A stretch of 24,325 nucleotides of DNA, from NCBI GenBank assembly GCA_016296635.1, contig JAEDIZ010000025.1, positions 1-24,325 of the forward strand, written 5' to 3'. A program made the position numbers and the translations under genes. Source of the DNA: Oscillospiraceae bacterium (GTDB lineage: Bacteria; Bacillota; Clostridia; Oscillospirales; Oscillospiraceae). The notes below the pieces were generated by a model. That model saw only the letters and a list, made by a program, of their open reading frames with translations, did no database searches and was not told the origin of the DNA. Shown piece after piece: positions 22,103 through 24,325 of the stretch. Every line of letters begins with the position of its first letter. Position 1 is the first letter of the stretch.

Positions 22103-23279
22103 GGTCTATCTGGTAAGCAGCGCATCGAGCGATGAACGCGGCGTGGAGCTGACGTTTCCTGTCAGCCAGTATGAGATGATGGATGCGTTCGAGCAGATTC
22201 ACACGAAATCGCCGGGTGATGTCTACTGGCAGGTGGATGAATTCTACTGCTTTGACTATCTCGCCCCGCATCTGGACGAGAGTATGTCGATCTTCGAGTT
22301 CAATTCTCTGACGGAACAGCTTTCCAAGCTGGATGAACGGCAGGAAACAGCGCTGGAAGGACTCTTGCAGATGCAGGTCAACAAGCATATGCAGGAAAAC
22401 AACGGCCCCATCACGGTGCAGGAGCTGATGATGCTGGCTTCCAATGTGGATCGCTGCCATGTGCTTGCAGACGTGCATTCGGACGAAGCACTTGGAAAAT
22501 TCTATGTTGAAAACGGCTTTCGGGAGGATCTGGATGCCCTACCCGACAGTGTATATGATTTTCTTGATTTTTCCAAAATCGGCAAGCAGATGCGCGAGAA
22601 CGAAGTAGGCACGTTCACCCCACACGGCTACGTTGTCCGAACAGAGGAATTGCAGCCACTGCCGGACTATAAGCCGCAGCGCGATATCAATTACATGATC
22701 CGCCTGACGCTCATGAACCACGAGAACGAACAGAAGACATCTGTGCTCGACTTGCCCGCAACGGAGCAGCGGCTATTGGAAGTGCAGAAGGAACTGGACG
22801 CGCCGGAATGGTTTGACGCGCAGTTCACCGGCTGCGATGCCATCGCGCCGCAGCTGAACACCCTGCTGACCGACGTGGAGGATCTTCCGCGGATCAACGA
22901 ACTGGCAAGGTCGCTTCAGGAACTGAAAGCCAGTGGTCTGCTTACAAAATTCAAGGCGGTGGTCGGTGCGACGCAGTGTGAGACGCTGGACGATGTCTTC
23001 GACCGCATTGAAAAGCTGCCGCAATACTGTTTCGAGACAAAAATACGTGATAAGGACGCGCTGGTGCGTGATGAGCTGGAATTCGTTCTCGGCGGCAAGG
23101 ATGCAGACCTGATCTATAAGCACCTGAACCGCGAAGCCTACGCAGAAGACGTCCTCAAGCAGTACGGCGCGGAGCTCACACCCTACGGTATGGTCAACCG
23201 CGCGGACTTCGGTCCGCTGAACGAGCCGATTCCGGAACAGAAGCAGGAGCAGACACAGGAACCGCAGATGGGGATGTAA
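22086..23279 (+). CDS. Second double ArdA-like antirestriction protein
   Basis: A 397-residue acidic protein starting at TTG 22086 inside the end of the previous gene (GGGAGGAATGACCC then TTG). It carries two ArdA-like units, about 5-190 and 205-385. The first includes ITVQELMMLASNVDRCHVLA, LGKFYVENGFREDLDALPDS, VYDFLDFSKIGKQM and GTFTPHGYVVRTE. The second includes RINELARSLQELKASG, TLDDVFDRIEKLPQYCFETK, DLIYKHLNREAYAEDVLKQY and LTPYGMVNRAD. The repeated pattern of an ELN-helix, a six-residue strand, a five-to-six-helix bundle and a closing GYV/GMV strand is the ArdA signature as I know it. It ends TQEPQMGM. It is the last gene of the coupled run. Confidence 0.72.
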   Translation: MRKVCEVYLVSSASSDERGVELTFPVSQYEMMDAFEQIHTKSPGDVYWQVDEFYCFDYLAPHLDESMSIFEFNSLTEQLSKLDERQETALEGLLQMQVNKHMQENNGPITVQELMMLASNVDRCHVLADVHSDEALGKFYVENGFREDLDALPDSVYDFLDFSKIGKQMRENEVGTFTPHGYVVRTEELQPLPDYKPQRDINYMIRLTLMNHENEQKTSVLDLPATEQRLLEVQKELDAPEWFDAQFTGCDAIAPQLNTLLTDVEDLPRINELARSLQELKASGLLTKFKAVVGATQCETLDDVFDRIEKLPQYCFETKIRDKDALVRDELEFVLGGKDADLIYKHLNREAYAEDVLKQYGAELTPYGMVNRADFGPLNEPIPEQKQEQTQEPQMGM

Positions 23280-23303
23280 AAAGCGCCTGCCGAAGCAGAC
23301 GCT
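23277..23303 (-). terminator. Terminator of the XRE gene
   Basis: On the - strand AGCGTCTGC-TTCG-GCAGGCGCT, a UUCG tetraloop hairpin followed by TTTTT. The arms could also slow + strand transcription leaving the ArdA-like gene. Confidence 0.75.
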
Positions 23304-23307
23304 CGTC

Positions 23308-23532
23308 TTATTTCCGTATTTCCATCAGCCGTTCCACCGGAACGCCGAGAACCTCCGACACATCCAGAAGCAGACCGACTGTCGGCTTGCAGACGGCGGT
23401 TTCCACGCGCTGCAAATGATTGCGCGAATAGCCCGCCATCTCGGAAAGCTGATCCTGCGTCAGCCCCTGCTCTTTGCGGTATCGCATGATATTCAACCCG
23501 ATCTGGATGTAATCCTTATAGTGCTTATCCAT
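23308..23532 (-). CDS. XRE-family repressor
   Basis: A 74-residue helix-turn-helix protein with GGGAGGTGCGTC before ATG 23532. Residues about 12-66 are a complete HTH_3 domain: IGLNIMRYRKEQGLTQDQLS, EMAGYSRNHLQRVETAVCKP and TVGLLLDVSEVLGVPVERLM. There is no extra effector domain. It is the only - strand gene in the accessory block and faces away from a + strand gene across a region with several inverted repeats, the classic layout of an element control switch. Confidence 0.9.
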   Translation of the reverse strand: MDKHYKDYIQIGLNIMRYRKEQGLTQDQLSEMAGYSRNHLQRVETAVCKPTVGLLLDVSEVLGVPVERLMEIRK

Positions 23533-23598
23533 GACGCACCTCCCTGCTGCCTCTATTTTACGAGAGATGCCTATAGTATTCGTCGATACATTCTGCGC

Positions 23599-23645
23599 AA
23601 ATACACAGATTATGTTGTATTTTGGAGAAATTCATGGTAAAATAC
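23599..23645. promoter_or_regulatory. Promoter with overlapping repressor-type inverted repeats
   Basis: AAATAC at 23599, GTATTTT at 23617 and AAAATAC at 23639 form two overlapping inverted repeats sharing the middle half-site. A + strand promoter fits inside: TTGTAT (23615-23620), 17 bases, TAAAAT (23638-23643), so half-sites sit on both the -35 and the -10. Binding by the neighbouring XRE repressor would block this promoter. The -35 is a weak match, so confidence is moderate. Confidence 0.5.
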
Positions 23646-23679
23646 CACACAAGACGAGTATATACCGAAACTGTGTGGT
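23644..23679 (+). other. Leader hairpin before the 65-residue gene
   Basis: ACCACACA / TGTGTGGT, perfect 8-base arms with a 20-base loop, ending 8 bases before the ATG. It could occlude the weak ribosome binding site or be an operator. Confidence 0.5.
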
Positions 23680-23687
23680 GAAAAATC

Positions 23688-23885
23688 ATGATGAGCAACG
23701 AATTTGAAAAGGCGCTGGACGCTTTTCTGGAGGGAGCCGACGCGGACGAAGCGCATCAGGCGCTCTATGACATCATCCGCGCTGCGTTCCTTGCCGGATG
23801 GCGCTCGGCGGGCGGCGATCCGCCGCAGGAGCAGAAGCTCTTTGAACTGATTCCGGGCGGCAAACCGCTCGAACCACCCAAGTGA
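23688..23885 (+). CDS. Small accessory protein, unknown
   Basis: A 65-residue acidic helical protein (MMSNEFEKALDAFLEGADAD, then EAHQALYDIIRAAFLAGWRS) with a proline-rich end. A second ATG one codon later is equally possible; the ribosome binding site is weak (GTGGTGAAAAATC). It lies opposite the XRE gene under the repeat-covered promoter and is followed by its own terminator. Small proteins of this shape are frequent at this place in Firmicutes conjugative elements and phages. No function is known to me. Confidence 0.65.
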   Translation: MMSNEFEKALDAFLEGADADEAHQALYDIIRAAFLAGWRSAGGDPPQEQKLFELIPGGKPLEPPK

Positions 23886-23898
23886 ATACTGAAATTGC

Positions 23899-23943
23899 AG
23901 AAGGGCCGTTTTCCGGGTAGAGGAAAGCCGCCCTTCTTTTTTT
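23899..23943 (+). terminator. Terminator after the 65-residue gene
   Basis: AGAAGGGC / GCCCTTCT outer arms, an inner GTTTTCC / GGAAAGC stem and seven or more T. Confidence 0.85.
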
Positions 23944-23981
23944 GCGCCCTTTTCCGGGAAATCGGCCCGGAAAGGACAAAC

Positions 23982-24302
23982 ATGAACGATGAAGAACTGC
24001 GCGACTATCTGAAACGCTTCTGCTTTGGACGGGAGCATCTTATTTGTGGACGTGATCTAGTTCGGCAGAGCCATATCCGGGAGAGTGACCTCCGCAAGAA
24101 GGTCAATCGCCTGCGCCGCAAGGCCGTCCCCATTGCCAGCAGCCGTGAGGGATACTTCTACGCCAGCAATGCCGCGGAGCTGTATTCTACCATCCGGCAG
24201 CTCAAGGAGATGCGCGCTGGTCTGGACGCGGCGATTTGCGGCTTGGAGCAGGCAATGGAAACCTTCACCGAACCCTCGGACGGGGGTGGCCGGGATCGCT
24301 AG
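23982..24302 (+). CDS. Winged-helix-like small DNA-binding protein
   Basis: A 106-residue protein. ATG 23982 is chosen for CGGAAAGGACAAAC upstream; the longer frame to 23895 reads through the terminator. Residues about 5-60 (LRDYLKRFCFGREHLICGRD, then ESDLRKKVNRLRRKAVPIAS and REGYFYASNAAEL) resemble a winged helix in which the recognition helix is strongly basic. Residues about 62-95 form an amphipathic helix (YSTIRQLKEMRAGLDAAICG) likely used to dimerise. Such proteins occur near replication or control genes of phages and conjugative elements. The window ends 23 bases after its stop. Confidence 0.72.
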   Translation: MNDEELRDYLKRFCFGREHLICGRDLVRQSHIRESDLRKKVNRLRRKAVPIASSREGYFYASNAAELYSTIRQLKEMRAGLDAAICGLEQAMETFTEPSDGGGRDR

Positions 24303-24325
24303 GCCGTTTATCCCTTGGATCGGCA

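Overview
The window looks like part of a chromosome from an anaerobic, spore-forming gut-type Clostridia (Ruminococcaceae/Oscillospiraceae-like). The support is a full-length spo0A preceded by two perfect 0A boxes, Gram-positive style AGGAGG ribosome binding sites, sigma-A promoters, and mobile elements of a kind common in that group. No species can be named from the sequence alone. The window has three blocks: the end of a prophage, a block of chromosomal genes, and the start of an ICE-like (integrative conjugative) accessory module.

Block 1 (1-8000, + strand) is the right end of a prophage. It holds the 3' part of a tail-fibre-like gene, a small unknown gene, a holin and an amidase endolysin, closed by a terminator. 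Next is an integration module: a helix-turn-helix/zinc-finger protein, a 52-residue SHOCT-like protein and two tandem large serine recombinases, tightly packed and closed by a second terminator. Two AT-rich single genes follow, each with its own promoter: an HNH nuclease and an S51-type peptidase. The gaps around them carry phased short repeats (three TGCACCCCC boxes; six GTTTCA/TGAAAC boxes). The prophage-chromosome junction probably lies between 6011 and 8111.

Block 2 (8112-16820) is mostly - strand chromosome. It contains a cation:proton antiporter cotranscribed with a divergent MgtC-like protein. Next is an Lrp-led operon (Lrp regulator, class I aminotransferase, SGNH esterase, M20 amidohydrolase, alkaline-phosphatase-superfamily hydrolase), which looks like a catabolic or salvage pathway for an acylated and possibly phosphorylated amino compound. 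Then come spo0A with its regulatory region and a + strand tRNA-Cys(GCA) with encoded CCA, a strong promoter and a terminator.

Block 3 (16821-24325, + strand except one XRE repressor) is a run of tightly coupled accessory genes typical of Firmicutes conjugative elements. It includes a polyvalent-protein-type domain protein, two proteins each with two ArdA-like antirestriction domains, DUF3849 and DUF4314 proteins, several unknowns and a missed 48-residue membrane peptide. Several genes start with TTG or GTG but have a strong Shine-Dalgarno at a fixed spacing. Proteins with no visible homology to each other end in a similar short tail (glutamine/glutamate-rich, then MQMGGM or a close variant). 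That tail is the most interesting signal in the window. No relaxase, coupling protein, type IV secretion gene or tyrosine integrase is visible, so calling the block an ICE is an inference from its cargo.
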